Source: Paenibacillus harenae
Lineage (GTDB): Bacteria > Bacillota > Bacilli > Paenibacillales > Paenibacillaceae
Assembly (NCBI RefSeq): GCF_030812415.1
Contig: NZ_JAUSST010000004.1
Coordinates: 310,001 to 374,000, forward strand
Direction of reading: 5' to 3'
Length of the DNA: 64,000 bases
The position numbers were made by a program, and so were the translations under genes. Under the pieces are notes generated by a model, which was given only the letters and a program-made list of their open reading frames with translations, had not been told where the DNA came from and did no database searches. Of this stretch, positions 51,166 to 60,549 are shown one piece after another. Each line of letters opens with the position of its first letter. The stretch's first letter is position 1.

Positions 51166-51948
51166 ATGGCGGATTCGGGCGGCTCCAAAGGACAACGCCG
51201 AAGAGAGGCGATTTTGCAGCTTCTTAAACAGCAGGGTCGAATCACGATTCAAGAGCTGGTTGAGCGATTCGGCTGCTCGGAAGCGACCGCTAGGCGCGAT
51301 CTTGAGCAGATGGAAGGAGAGTATCCGGTTATCCGCACCATTGGCGGCGCTATGTACGACGGCATGCACACCGTTCGCGAGCTTCCTTTTGCCGAGAAGG
51401 AAGGCTTGTCGATCTTGGAGAAGGAACGGATTGCCGAGCTGGCGACGTCGCTCATCGTCGAAGGAGACGTCATCGGACTCTCCGGCGGCACGACGAACTT
51501 CCTCATGGCGAAGCTGCTGAAGTCGCGCAAAGGCATCACGGTCGTTACGAATGCGGTCAATATCGCGATGGAGCTTGCCGGCAGCCAGATTCAAGTCGTC
51601 GTGACCGGCGGCATTATGCGCCACAATAGCTTCGAGCTATGCGGACCGCTTGGCGAAGGCATGGTCGGACATTTGCATATCGGCAAAATGTTCATCGGCG
51701 TCGACGGCATTTCGGCCGAAGGCGGCATTACGACGTATTCCGAGCAGGAAGCGCAAATCGCGAAAGCACTCATAAAGCGATCCCAATCCACCTATGCGGT
51801 TTTTGACCACACGAAGATGGATCGCACATCCTTGTTCTCTATTGCTCCGATCGCCGACCTCGGTGGCGTTATCACCGATGTTCCGCTTGAAGGCGATCTG
51901 GCCGAGCTGCTGGAAGCAATGCATATCGCTGTGCATGTAACGGGATAG
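51166..51948 (+). CDS. DeoR/GlpR-family transcriptional regulator
   Basis: A 260-residue repressor. The N-terminal helix-turn-helix (REAILQLLKQQGRITIQELV, FGCSEATARRDLEQ) carries the DeoR signature, and the C-terminal sensor domain (GDVIGLSGGTTNFLMAKLL, FIGVDGISAEGGITT) binds phosphorylated sugars. Linked to the KDG kinase, it likely responds to a KDG-derived metabolite, but that is inference. ATG 51166 comes 2 bp after the kinase stop, with GGGTGGA before it. Confidence 0.88.
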   Translation: MADSGGSKGQRRREAILQLLKQQGRITIQELVERFGCSEATARRDLEQMEGEYPVIRTIGGAMYDGMHTVRELPFAEKEGLSILEKERIAELATSLIVEGDVIGLSGGTTNFLMAKLLKSRKGITVVTNAVNIAMELAGSQIQVVVTGGIMRHNSFELCGPLGEGMVGHLHIGKMFIGVDGISAEGGITTYSEQEAQIAKALIKRSQSTYAVFDHTKMDRTSLFSIAPIADLGGVITDVPLEGDLAELLEAMHIAVHVTG

Positions 51949-51976
51949 TTTTATGAAATCCGGGATTCGTTTAAAG

Positions 51977-52021
51977 AAAGGACCTCATCCTCTACTTGGT
52001 AGTAGGAGATGAGGTCCTTTT
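51977..52021 (+). terminator. Terminator after the DeoR-type gene
   Basis: AAAGGACCTCATC pairs with GATGAGGTCCTTT; a second CTAC/GTAG stem lies inside, and TTTT ends it. Confidence 0.85.
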
Positions 52022-52224
52022 GCTCGATGTTGGGCCTCCCGTCCGTTCGATTCGTTGGGGCTTTGGACTTCCTGACAACGACTCGGATCAAACCTTTAAT
52101 AACCGCAATTGTTTCTTAAAAAATAGCATTCTAACAAAATCCCCGCGGTGGTAAGGTTGAAAAGAAAGGTGCCGGCTAGGCCCAAGATGCGCGCACTTTG
52201 AGCGCTGCATTAACCTTAACAACA

Positions 52225-52938
52225 ATGGTGCGAGGTGAGAATGTGGAAGTGCGAATCAATTTGTTGGAGAATTGGAATCGGACGGGTGAACCAATCGATA
52301 ACGGCTATGATTTGAAGCAGCCGTTCAAGCTTGCGTATCCAGCACCGGCCGAGTCCGTAGGCTGGTATCCGATCGGTTTCGAGCGAGGCAACGATACGGC
52401 GCTGGACGCGATGGGGTGGTTCGGCTTCAAGCTTGGCATTCAAGCTTACGCGGAGGAGACGGAGCTGACCGTTAAAGCGAGTTTCGCGGACGGCCGCGCC
52501 GTGCTTGCTTCCGCCTATATCGCCGGCGCTGGCGAGCATGAGGTTATCGTAAGGCTATCGGATTTCGAAATTGAAGCTGCCAAAAACAATATATGGCGTT
52601 TCCTGCAAGCCATCGAGCTGCAAGGAAATGCGGCTCTGTCCTCGGCTATGCTTGTGCGCGGCGACAAAATATTCGCGTCGATTGGCATAGCTGGCAAGTC
52701 CGGCGATACGGGCGAGGAAGTCAACTATGCAATGAGCATTTATAATTGCACGGATGCCAGACAGCATGTAACGGGGAAGCAGCTGTTCAAAGGCTGGGAA
52801 TCGCTTATTGCTAAGCTTGTCCCTTCGAGATTCGTGCTTGAGTCTTCTCATGTATGGCAAGACGCTAACCGGATTCCGAACCGCGGAGCTTCTTGGAGCG
52901 CTGGATTATTTGGTTTCGCGCAGCGATGTCGATGCTGA
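52225..52938 (+). pseudogene. N-terminal fragment of a beta-sandwich protein, disrupted
   Basis: The frame gives about 200 residues of beta-sandwich-like sequence (GYDLKQPFKLAYPAPAESVG; GWFGFKLGIQAY; VSFADG-type strands; KQLFKGWESLIAKLVPSRFV) resembling the accessory domain of secreted carbohydrate-acting enzymes. Near 52833-52850 the sensible sequence ends and the frame runs into 30 poorly structured residues to a stop at 52938. Starts ATG 52225 or GTG 52243 are possible (GAGGTGA at 52232). The sequence that should follow is missing, replaced by a hydrolase fragment in another frame. I do not know the parent protein. Confidence 0.6.
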
Positions 52939-53353
52939 TCGCATCGGAACGATGGGTTTCTCTGGCGGAGCGTTGCTGGCTTGGGTATGCGCCGCGCTGG
53001 ATGAACGGCTGCGCTCCGTCTTACTGACGGGTTTTCCCGGCACGTTCAAAGGTACGATCATGGAGGTGTTTCATTGCGTGGATAATTATACGCCGGGCCT
53101 GCTGGCCGAGGCGGAGCTGCCGGAATGGATCGGACTGATTGCTCCGCGTCCGCTGTTCGTGGAGTCGGGAAGCGGCGATCCGATCTTTCCGGTTGCATCG
53201 GCGCAGGAGGCGATTCGCCGCCTCGAGAAGACGTACCGCGATGGCGAAGCCGAGAGCAGCTTCGCGTCGGACGTATTCCCGGGCGTCCATGAGGTCAGCG
53301 GCCGAATCGCGTACGATTGGCTGGCAAGGCAGCTGAAAGCTTTGGCGGAATAA
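52850..53353 (+). pseudogene. C-terminal half of an alpha/beta-hydrolase (acetyl-esterase-like)
   Basis: From 52850 the frame codes 167 residues matching the C-terminal half of the Abhydrolase_7/acetyl-xylan-esterase-like group: MYGKTLTGFRTAELLGALDY, the nucleophile elbow GTMGFSGGALL, an Asp in ESGSGDPIFP and a His in FPGVHEV. So the catalytic triad survives but the first half of the fold is absent. The frame differs from the fragment upstream, which overlaps it by about 90 bp. The simplest reading is a deletion fusing two genes of a polysaccharide-degradation cluster. Confidence 0.65.
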
Positions 53354-53510
53354 GAAATGTAAACAGTCTGTTCTTCAAAGAACTTAAAAAAGGTTATATA
53401 CGTCTATAAAAACTTCATACCAATGACGGACGGGATGCAATAGAATGTTTCTAATCTTATAATCCCATGAAGGGAATATGAACTTAAGATGACGACGGAG
53501 GAAATGAAGT

Positions 53511-54866
53511 ATGCTGGATGTATTTGACGTGAAAAAATATGGCGCCAAGGGTGATGGCGTCACTATTGACACGATAGCCATTCAAAAATCGATTGACGAT
53601 TGCTTTGAAGCAGGCGGCGGATATGTTATTTTGGCAGGCGGCACGTTTGTTTCGGGAACGATTTTTTTGAAATCCAACGTCTATTTGCAGGTCAATCCGT
53701 CGGCTGTGTTGTTGGCCAATCCGGATATTGGCGATTACCCGGACGGGACGCATTATAACCGTTATATTAATGAGAAGGACATGGATAAATGTTTTATTTA
53801 CGCTGAAGACGCCATGAACATTGGCGTAATCGGCCAGGGCGAAATTAACGGCAACGCCGAAAGCTTTCCCAACGAAGGCAGCATTTATCGACCGATGATG
53901 ATGCGGTTTTTGCGATGCAAAAATATTCATGTTAAGGGATTGCGACTCTATAATTCGACCGCGTGGACAACGGCCTTTCTAGACAGCGAGAATATTTGGT
54001 GCGAGGACTTGGACATCCGTAATGATAGAAGGTACAACGGGGATGGCTTGGATTATGACGGATGTAAGAACGTTTTTGTTTCCAACTGCAAAATAGTAGG
54101 AACCGATGACAACCTTTGCATACAGGCAAGCAGCAAAGACTATCCGATGAGTAATGTACACATTTCCAACTGCCACTTTACCTCCATCTGCGCAGGCATT
54201 CGTATCGGGCTTAAATCTGTGGGCGATATTTCGAATGTAACGATTCACAACTGCACGTTCGAGAATGTTTGGCGTGAAGGGATCAAAATCGAATGTACAG
54301 AAGGCGGCAGTATAACCGACATCGTAGCTCATGGTCTAGTCATGAGGAATGTAACGCGTCCAATCTTTATTCTCCTGAACAATCGCCTGGATATGATCGG
54401 ATCATCGATCGGGCTTGATGAAATGCCGGAGATCGGCACGATGGAGCGGATCACGCTTACTGGTATTATAGCGACGGACAACGATGAGATGTACAATACC
54501 CATTACCGTTTTACGGACGATATCATGGGTTGTCCTTCTTTTAACGGAATTCGGGTAGATGCCTGCGACAGCTATCCGATTCGCGATTTAACAATGAAGG
54601 ATATTACCTATACCTTTGTTGGCGGAGTGAAAAAAGAGGACATTCCTGCAGAATACCCAAAAGTCTGGGATATGAGGTACGAGCATCCGGAGAAGGTTTC
54701 CGAGAATTATTATCCAACTTGGAGCCGGACGACGTTCATGGATATCAGAAATGTTGAGCGGCTTTCACTCGACGGCTTGAAGTTCCATGCTATGAAGGAA
54801 GATACGAGAGATTCGTATATGATCGAGAACTGTAAAACTTTCAAACAAGATATCACGGAGTATTAG
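53511..54866 (+). CDS. Glycoside hydrolase family 28 protein (polygalacturonase-like)
   Basis: A 451-residue right-handed beta-helix protein without a signal peptide, so probably cytoplasmic. It starts with the pectate-lyase-like DVKKYGAKGDGVTIDT, has the GH28 acidic motifs NGDGLDYDGC and GTDDNLCIQAS, and later AGIRIGLKSVGDISNVTI and REGIKIECTEGG. The classical HG motif of polygalacturonases is not obvious, as is common in intracellular GH28 proteins acting on oligogalacturonides or rhamnogalacturonan pieces. It fits the nearby KDG kinase. GGAGGA precedes the ATG. The 5' region has no clear promoter by eye. Confidence 0.88.
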   Translation: MLDVFDVKKYGAKGDGVTIDTIAIQKSIDDCFEAGGGYVILAGGTFVSGTIFLKSNVYLQVNPSAVLLANPDIGDYPDGTHYNRYINEKDMDKCFIYAEDAMNIGVIGQGEINGNAESFPNEGSIYRPMMMRFLRCKNIHVKGLRLYNSTAWTTAFLDSENIWCEDLDIRNDRRYNGDGLDYDGCKNVFVSNCKIVGTDDNLCIQASSKDYPMSNVHISNCHFTSICAGIRIGLKSVGDISNVTIHNCTFENVWREGIKIECTEGGSITDIVAHGLVMRNVTRPIFILLNNRLDMIGSSIGLDEMPEIGTMERITLTGIIATDNDEMYNTHYRFTDDIMGCPSFNGIRVDACDSYPIRDLTMKDITYTFVGGVKKEDIPAEYPKVWDMRYEHPEKVSENYYPTWSRTTFMDIRNVERLSLDGLKFHAMKEDTRDSYMIENCKTFKQDITEY

Positions 54867-54891
54867 AATCACGAGTATAGAATCACGAGTA
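54864..54891. repeat. 14-bp tandem duplication at the GH28 stop codon
   Basis: TAGAATCACGAGTA occurs twice in tandem (54864-54877, 54878-54891); the first T-A-G is the stop codon. Confidence 0.85.
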
Positions 54892-54923
54892 TCCACTACT
54901 GAAAAAATGTCCAACATCGAAAA

Positions 54924-54963
54924 AACGCCATCTATCCGGTCGCAAGACCAGGTAGATGGCGTT
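54924..54963 (-). terminator. Terminator for nagBA
   Basis: On the minus strand AACGCCATCTA (plus 54953-54963) pairs with TAGATGGCGTT and an inner GGTC/GACC stem with TTGC loop, followed by TTTT. It lies about 50 bp after the nagA stop. Confidence 0.8.
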
Positions 54964-55009
54964 AACTTTGTATGAAAATCAGCAGATTCCGTTTTTCATG
55001 TTATTCGAT

Positions 55010-56200
55010 TCAACTCGCATGCGAAGTATAGACCGTTCTTCCCTGCACCCACGTACGTCGCACGTTCAGATCAGCATCGGTCAGGATGAGGTCGGCTTGC
55101 TTGCCGACGGCGATCGAGCCTGTGCGGTCGTCGATGCGAAGCTGTCTTGCGGCGTTGCCGCTGGCCATGATGCTGATCTGCGGGATCGATAGGCTCGTAT
55201 TGGCGAGCATATAGCGGAACGCGCCGATCATCGTCAGGCTGCTGCCGGCAAGCGCTTTGCCTTCGGCTAGACGGGCAACGCCGTCCTTGACGATGACTGG
55301 CAAAGCACCCAGCTCGTACTGGCCATCCGGCATGCCTGCGGCGGACATGGCGTCCGTAATCAGGATGACCTTGTCCGCAGGCTTGGCTGCGACAAGCAAG
55401 CGTATGGCGACGGGATGCACATGATGTCCGTCGGCGATCAGCTCCGCATGGATGCGGTTATCTGTCAGCACGGCGCCTAGCGTTCCCGGCTCGCGGTGGT
55501 GAAGGCCGCGCATCGCATTATACGTGTGCACCGCTTGGGACAAGCCAGCATCGGCGGCAGCCTCAATCTCCGTATATAGAGCATCCGTATGGCCGCAAGC
55601 GGTCACGATACCGTTCTGCGATGTCCACGCAATCGTCTCCGCAGAGCCTTCTTTCTCCGGTGCTAGCGTAAGCTGGCTAATAAGCCCCGGCCATCTTTCC
55701 GCCCATTCTTGCATCCAGCTAAGCTGCGGGTTAAGAATATAGGCTGGATTCTGCGCACCGGGCCATTTCTCGCTAATGAACGGCCCTTCCAAGTGAACGC
55801 CGTGCAACGCTGCATACGGCATTCCCGCCGATCGATATTCGGCTGCCGCTTCAAGCACGGCTTCGATGGATGACTTGGGAGCGGTCATCGTCGTGGCGAG
55901 CATCGTCGTCGTGCCGTTCGCGGCGTGAAAGCCCGTGATTTTGTCGTAGCTGTCGCGGCTCGCGTCCATGAAGTCAGCTCCGAAGCCGCCGTGCACATGC
56001 ATGTCAATGAAGCCCGGGAGAACGTAACCGCCCTCGCCGTCAATCACGGAACGATCAGCGCCGCTCTCGGCCTTGCTTCCTACATCGATACGTTCGATAA
56101 GGCCGTTAGCGATAACGACGCTGCCTTCCTCGATGCGATCCTCCAAGACGATGCGGACATTGCATAGGGTGAAGCGGTTCGTATACTCATTTTCTTTCAT
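55010..56200 (-). CDS. nagA: N-acetylglucosamine-6-phosphate deacetylase
   Basis: A 396-residue amidohydrolase that removes acetate from GlcNAc-6-phosphate, giving glucosamine-6-phosphate for NagB. The metal-binding HxH is in GFIDMHVHGGFGADFMDAS (about 63-81), HLEGPFIS near 140, ACGHTDALY and VHTYNAMRGLHHREPG further on, and the catalytic Asp in ITDAMSAAG. The start is one base after the nagB stop, so this is a tight operon. Length is normal. Confidence 0.96.
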   Translation of the reverse strand: MKENEYTNRFTLCNVRIVLEDRIEEGSVVIANGLIERIDVGSKAESGADRSVIDGEGGYVLPGFIDMHVHGGFGADFMDASRDSYDKITGFHAANGTTTMLATTMTAPKSSIEAVLEAAAEYRSAGMPYAALHGVHLEGPFISEKWPGAQNPAYILNPQLSWMQEWAERWPGLISQLTLAPEKEGSAETIAWTSQNGIVTACGHTDALYTEIEAAADAGLSQAVHTYNAMRGLHHREPGTLGAVLTDNRIHAELIADGHHVHPVAIRLLVAAKPADKVILITDAMSAAGMPDGQYELGALPVIVKDGVARLAEGKALAGSSLTMIGAFRYMLANTSLSIPQISIMASGNAARQLRIDDRTGSIAVGKQADLILTDADLNVRRTWVQGRTVYTSHAS

Positions 56201-56926
56201 TTAATCCAACATCCTTCCTGCCTCTCGGTCGAGCAGAACAATGACGCGCGGATGCGTCTGGAGCAGCGAAGCGGGAACGTTCGTCGTAATGGGACCCGTC
56301 AATGCTTCCTTGACGATCTGCGCCTTGTCGGCACCGCGTACAGCTAGAATTATCGTATTGGCTTTCAAAATCGAGCCAACGCCCATTGTCACCGCAAATT
56401 CGGGCACCTCATCCATGGAGTCGAAGAAGCGGGCGTTAGCCTCGCGGGTCTCCGGCTTAAGCTTCACGACATGCGTGCCGCCGGAGAGGCCGTGATCGGG
56501 CTCGTTAAAGCCGATATGTCCGTTATGGCCAAGCCCGAGCAGTTGAATATCGACGGGCTGCGCTGCCAGCATCGCGTCGTAACGGACGCATTCGGCTTCG
56601 ATGTCGGCCGCCATGCCGTTCGGCAAATGCGTTTGCTCAGCCGGAATATCGATATGGGAAAATAAATGGCTGTTCATATAATATGCGTAGCTCTGATCGT
56701 TCTTCGGCTGCAGACCGACATATTCGTCGAGGTTGTACGTCGTCACTTGCTCGAAGCTAACGTGCTCGTTTTTGTGTATTTGTACTATTTTGTCATAAAT
56801 TCCGATCGGTGTCGATCCTGTTGCGAGCCCTAACACCGCTTGCGGTTTCGCTTTGACCAAATCGGTAATATATCGCGCGGCGTAAGCGTCCAGCTCCTGC
56901 TGCGTGTCGAATTGAATGATTTCCAT
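56201..56926 (-). CDS. nagB: Glucosamine-6-phosphate deaminase
   Basis: A 241-residue isomerase/deaminase that turns glucosamine-6-phosphate into fructose-6-phosphate and ammonia. Key blocks are LGLATGSTPIGIYDKIV, TYNLDEYVGL and LGLGHNGHIGFNEPDHG (about 128-144). It lacks the C-terminal allosteric extension of the E. coli enzyme, as in Bacillus NagB. It heads nagBA, driven by a sigma-A-like promoter at 56971-56999. No GntR-family nagR follows in this window. Confidence 0.95.
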   Translation of the reverse strand: MEIIQFDTQQELDAYAARYITDLVKAKPQAVLGLATGSTPIGIYDKIVQIHKNEHVSFEQVTTYNLDEYVGLQPKNDQSYAYYMNSHLFSHIDIPAEQTHLPNGMAADIEAECVRYDAMLAAQPVDIQLLGLGHNGHIGFNEPDHGLSGGTHVVKLKPETREANARFFDSMDEVPEFAVTMGVGSILKANTIILAVRGADKAQIVKEALTGPITTNVPASLLQTHPRVIVLLDREAGRMLD

Positions 56927-56970
56927 AGCATAGCCTCCTTGATCGTAGGTTGAGCTTTTCCGATGCTTTT

Positions 56971-56999
56971 AGTGTAAAACATTTTCGATGGATAAACAA
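56971..56999 (-). promoter_or_regulatory. Sigma-A promoter for nagBA
   Basis: Minus-strand TTGTTT (56999-56994), a 17-nt spacer, and TACACT (56976-56971), about 45 nt before the nagB ATG. Confidence 0.55.
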
Positions 57000-57211
57000 C
57001 ATAATAATGATTGAAAAAATCAAAATTATGATCATTAATGTCAATAAACACAAGAGCAAGCTTATGGGACACAAAATCATCCGTGCGTGAGCGCGAAACG
57101 AAAATGTATGCTATGCTAGTTCTATATGACCATAAAAGGTTATGAAAGCTGCCGATGGTAACGGGCGGCAATAGCATACATAGATGAAGTTAAGGCGTGG
57201 GAGGAAGTCGT

Positions 57212-58267
57212 ATGGCAGTAGAGCAGCAGGATACTACAGCAAAGCGCAAAGGCGAGCATATACGAATTTGTTTGCAGGAGAAGGTGAACGGCGTCGGCAT
57301 CGAAACCGGCTTCGAGCGTCTGCGCTTCAAGCATAATGCCATGCCTGAGCTTTCGTTCCAGAGCGTTAGCCTCGAAACGGAATGGCTTGGCAAGAAGCTC
57401 GGAGCGCCATTGCTCGTTAGCTCCATGACGGGCGGCACGGACGAAGCGGGAGCGATTAATCGCCGCCTCGCCATTGCCGCCCAAGAGCGGGGCTGGGCGA
57501 TCGGACTAGGCTCCATGCGCGCGGCGATCGAGCAGGAGAAGCTTGCGGCATCGTTCGCGATACGCAAAGAGGCGCCTACCGTACCGGTGATTGCCAATAT
57601 CGGCGCTGTGCAGCTCAATTACGGCTTTGGTCCGGAGGCTTGTCAACGGGCGGTTGATTTATCGGAGGCCGATGCGCTCGTCCTTCATCTGAACAGCATG
57701 CAGGAAGTGTTCCAGCCGGAGGGGGATACGGACTTCAGAGGACTTTACGCCCGGATTGAACAGGTGTGCAAATCGGTCACCGTCCCGGTCGGCGTCAAGG
57801 AAGTCGGTTGGGGGATCGACAGCGAGACGGCGACGGCGCTTGCTAACGTCGGCGTCGCTTTCATCGATGCCGCAGGCGCAGGCGGCACGTCTTGGAGCCA
57901 GGTCGAGAAATTCCGCTCGAAGGATGTCATGCGGCGCGAGGCCGCCGAGGCGTTTGCCGATTGGGGCATTCCAACAGCGCAGAGCATTGCCGATATCCGA
58001 AGCGCATTACCATCCATGAAGCTTGTCGCAAGCGGCGGCTTGCGGCATGGCGTCGATGCGGCGAAGTCGCTGGCGCTCGGCGCGAATATCGCAGGCTTCG
58101 GACGGGTGCTGCTTCCGAAGGCAGCCGGCGGCAGCAGCGATGTCTCGGTACGAGGTCTGCTGGAGCAGTTCGAGCGAATTGAGTTCGAGCTTCGCACAGC
58201 TATGTTCGGGATTGGAGCAGGCACAATCGAGGCGCTGCGCAACACGAACCGGTTAATCCATATCTAA
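57212..58267 (+). CDS. fni: Type 2 isopentenyl-diphosphate delta-isomerase
   Basis: A 351-residue FMN-dependent enzyme interconverting IPP and DMAPP for isoprenoid synthesis. Typical parts are RKGEHIRICL, PLLVSSMTGGT (FMN binding), AIGLGSMRAAI, HLNSMQEVFQPEGD, VPVGVKEVGWGI, AAGAGGTSW and ASGGLRHGVDAAKSLALGA. ATG 57212 is preceded by GGGAGGAAG. It stands alone between the divergent nagBA and the convergent ger operon. Confidence 0.95.
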   Translation: MAVEQQDTTAKRKGEHIRICLQEKVNGVGIETGFERLRFKHNAMPELSFQSVSLETEWLGKKLGAPLLVSSMTGGTDEAGAINRRLAIAAQERGWAIGLGSMRAAIEQEKLAASFAIRKEAPTVPVIANIGAVQLNYGFGPEACQRAVDLSEADALVLHLNSMQEVFQPEGDTDFRGLYARIEQVCKSVTVPVGVKEVGWGIDSETATALANVGVAFIDAAGAGGTSWSQVEKFRSKDVMRREAAEAFADWGIPTAQSIADIRSALPSMKLVASGGLRHGVDAAKSLALGANIAGFGRVLLPKAAGGSSDVSVRGLLEQFERIEFELRTAMFGIGAGTIEALRNTNRLIHI

Positions 58268-58295
58268 CGATCAAATCAGTTTTTGTAACACCGAT

Positions 58296-58352
58296 AAGCA
58301 CGGCTAGATAGGCGAAGGATCCCGCTCGCTGCTATCTGCGCCGTGCTTTATT
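58296..58352. terminator. Bidirectional terminator between fni and the ger operon
   Basis: AAGCACGGC (58296-58304) pairs with GCCGTGCTT (58340-58348), with an inner TAGATAG/CTATCTG stem and T-rich flank TTTATTTA. Confidence 0.75.
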
Positions 58353-59452
58353 TATTGAATTAAGCCCGTACCTTCGATGTTTACCTTCGCATTGACTTTG
58401 AAATCGGCGCCGGGATAGATGGGTAGCCATTTCTCATACGCTTCATTAGGGTTATTGGAGTGATGGTTCGCCCGATACCGGAGCCCGAAACCGAACGGAT
58501 CCACGCCGGCCTGCTGAATTTTGCGAAGCAGCTCTTCGGCTTGCCGCGAGTAATCCTCGCTTAGCTTCTTCTCGATGGATGCCCACTCCTGCTTATACAA
58601 ATTTTCCGGTGCATCCTCAAGCACGACACTCATTTTGACTTTGAAGGCAATGACAGTTTTCGCGCCTTGCGTCGTCATGCGATACTTTGAACGAATATCG
58701 CTAACAGCGGCTACGACCTGGGTGTCTTCGTAAGTGCCGCGTACCGACGATTTGGGATAGCTTTCTGCAAGTTGAGCGAAAAGCTGGGTCTCCTCGGGAG
58801 ATAGCACCATAATGATTTTGTTTTTATTGAGCAGAGCCGTCCGATTGATGATATAGCTTTCCTTGGAATCGGGGATGATTATCGGCAGCAGCGGATCCAA
58901 TCCTTTCTCGAAAGCGCGTTTCGAAAATTCGGACAGCGGCTGGACATACGTATACGGAGAATCGGTACCGTCGGCTCCGAAGCTAAGAAAGAGCGTATTG
59001 CCCGGATATCGTTCGGAGACCGGTTTAACGCCGAGCAGCGCTTGCGCATCGGGCTTGGCGACCGCGATGTCGGCAACGCTCTGAATGTCTCTTCTTCTCC
59101 GCATCCATTGCAACATCCCGCTATAATCGCTGCGTGCCAGCTCTTCTCCGACTAGAAATATTTTGCAGTGGCCGAAATCCAGCTCCTTGTCGACGTGAGA
59201 CTTGAGCATTCGAACGCCTTCGGCAATACTGCTGGCATCAATGGTTTCGAGCTGCGCTTTGGATGCGCCAGGCTCGATCTTAGGCGACGGAAGGGCAAGC
59301 TGCAGCGTAATGCGGTAGGGCTTTTGCTCGTTATCCGTCTTATCGATGCCCGTCGCAACAACAAAAAAACGTTTGTCGATGTCTTTGAACCCGCAACCGC
59401 CTAAGAAGCAGACGGTGACCAGTAGAATGACGCAGCAAAAAACGTTTCTCAT
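58352..59452 (-). CDS. Spore germination lipoprotein, Ger(x)C family (GerC subunit)
   Basis: A 366-residue lipoprotein, the C subunit of a GerA-type nutrient receptor in the spore inner membrane. The lipobox LGGC gives a lipidated Cys20, followed by GFKDIDKRFFVVATGIDKTD. Other family parts are GHCKIFLVGEEL, LQWMRRRRDIQSVADIAVAK and the C-terminal LLRKIQQAGVDPFGFGLRYR. ATG 59452 overlaps the B-subunit stop (ATGA) and AAGGAGG is upstream; the frame is open to 59533 but that would remove the signal peptide from the N-terminus. Confidence 0.93.
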   Translation of the reverse strand: MRNVFCCVILLVTVCFLGGCGFKDIDKRFFVVATGIDKTDNEQKPYRITLQLALPSPKIEPGASKAQLETIDASSIAEGVRMLKSHVDKELDFGHCKIFLVGEELARSDYSGMLQWMRRRRDIQSVADIAVAKPDAQALLGVKPVSERYPGNTLFLSFGADGTDSPYTYVQPLSEFSKRAFEKGLDPLLPIIIPDSKESYIINRTALLNKNKIIMVLSPEETQLFAQLAESYPKSSVRGTYEDTQVVAAVSDIRSKYRMTTQGAKTVIAFKVKMSVVLEDAPENLYKQEWASIEKKLSEDYSRQAEELLRKIQQAGVDPFGFGLRYRANHHSNNPNEAYEKWLPIYPGADFKVNAKVNIEGTGLIQ

Positions 59453-60549
59453 GCGGACCTGGGCCTCCTTCGGCTCAAAATAAAGATGCCAATGACAAGA
59501 AGGATCTCCACGAACATGCGGAATATGAGCCAATAGGTCGATATAAGCATATTCAGCTTCTCGTTCGTCAGCAGCAAGTATACGAAAGTGAGCGCTATGA
59601 ACACGCCTACGATGACATAATTGGATAAAGGCGTTTTCTCGCTGTCTATCTCGGGTTTATGGTTCGAAATCATGCTCTTGACGAATTCCATCGCTTGATG
59701 CCATCCCGACATCGTAAACACGAGCGTTAAGTTCAAGTACACGATGAGGAACAGGAACAAGACGCGTTCGATGAACCCGTACTGCATGAGCAGGGAGTCG
59801 GCGGTAATGCTCCAGATATAGATGTAATTGCCGACCGTCTCCGTGCCATGAATGCCAATCGGAACAAAAAAAGTAATGAGCAAAATAACGAAGCCCATCA
59901 ACGGGTAGATCCAGCGATGCCGGAAGCGGGAGTTGGGCGGCATCAAACGATTGAACAACGACATATTGATGTATCCGGTGAATATAAACGAAGCCGCGGC
60001 GGTAGACGCGAGCGTTGGCGCTTTCGTTACATAGTTGGCGATTACCCGGATCGCATCCCAGTTCAAGTGCGGGTTGCTGCCTGCCTTGAACAAAACAAAT
60101 AAAATGATCGGCGCGTTAACGATGAGACCAATCTCGATCACGAACATAACCGTCAAAGAGGAACGCGTGGCCGCATAGCCGCATGCAAGGACCAGCATGG
60201 CCAAGATAAGACTAACATGAACGTCGGGGTTGAAAAACCGATTGATCATGATGGCGAAGGCAATAATGGCTAGCGACGTTGCATAGAGCCACATAAATGT
60301 GAAAAACGAGATAAGACTATTCGAGATCCACTTTGGAAGATGCATCTTCAATATCTCGGGCAGTCCTTTGCCGGGATACCGGGCGAGTGCGCCAGTGTAC
60401 AGATACAGAAGGATCGTGCCGATAACAGCGCCGATAATGAGCGACTGGACAGCGCCTCTGTAGCGGTCGGCCATGAGAATATGCGGCACATACAGCATCA
60501 GATTGATAAAGCTTACGAGAATGAAGTTATAGAAGAAATAACGGTTCAC
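59449..60549 (-). CDS. Spore germination permease-like protein, GerAB/ArcD family (GerB subunit)
   Basis: A 366-residue integral membrane protein of the amino acid permease superfamily with about ten membrane segments, the ligand-binding B subunit of Ger receptors. Segments include YFFYNFILVSFINLMLYVP, SLIIGAVIGTILLYLYTG, VMFVIEIGLIVNAPIILFVL and YVIVGVFIALTFVYLLL. GTG 60549 is the start because it overlaps the A-subunit stop (GTGA) and AGGTGA precedes it; the frame reaches back to 60639 within the A-subunit gene. The germinant is unknown. Confidence 0.93.
   Translation of the reverse strand: MNRYFFYNFILVSFINLMLYVPHILMADRYRGAVQSLIIGAVIGTILLYLYTGALARYPGKGLPEILKMHLPKWISNSLISFFTFMWLYATSLAIIAFAIMINRFFNPDVHVSLILAMLVLACGYAATRSSLTVMFVIEIGLIVNAPIILFVLFKAGSNPHLNWDAIRVIANYVTKAPTLASTAAASFIFTGYINMSLFNRLMPPNSRFRHRWIYPLMGFVILLITFFVPIGIHGTETVGNYIYIWSITADSLLMQYGFIERVLFLFLIVYLNLTLVFTMSGWHQAMEFVKSMISNHKPEIDSEKTPLSNYVIVGVFIALTFVYLLLTNEKLNMLISTYWLIFRMFVEILLVIGIFILSRRRPRSA

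Noticed and set aside
52198..52224. Earlier start for the beta-sandwich fragment
   Set aside because: The extra residues look non-coding and the only Shine-Dalgarno-like sequence, GAGGTGA, lies at 52232, downstream of them.
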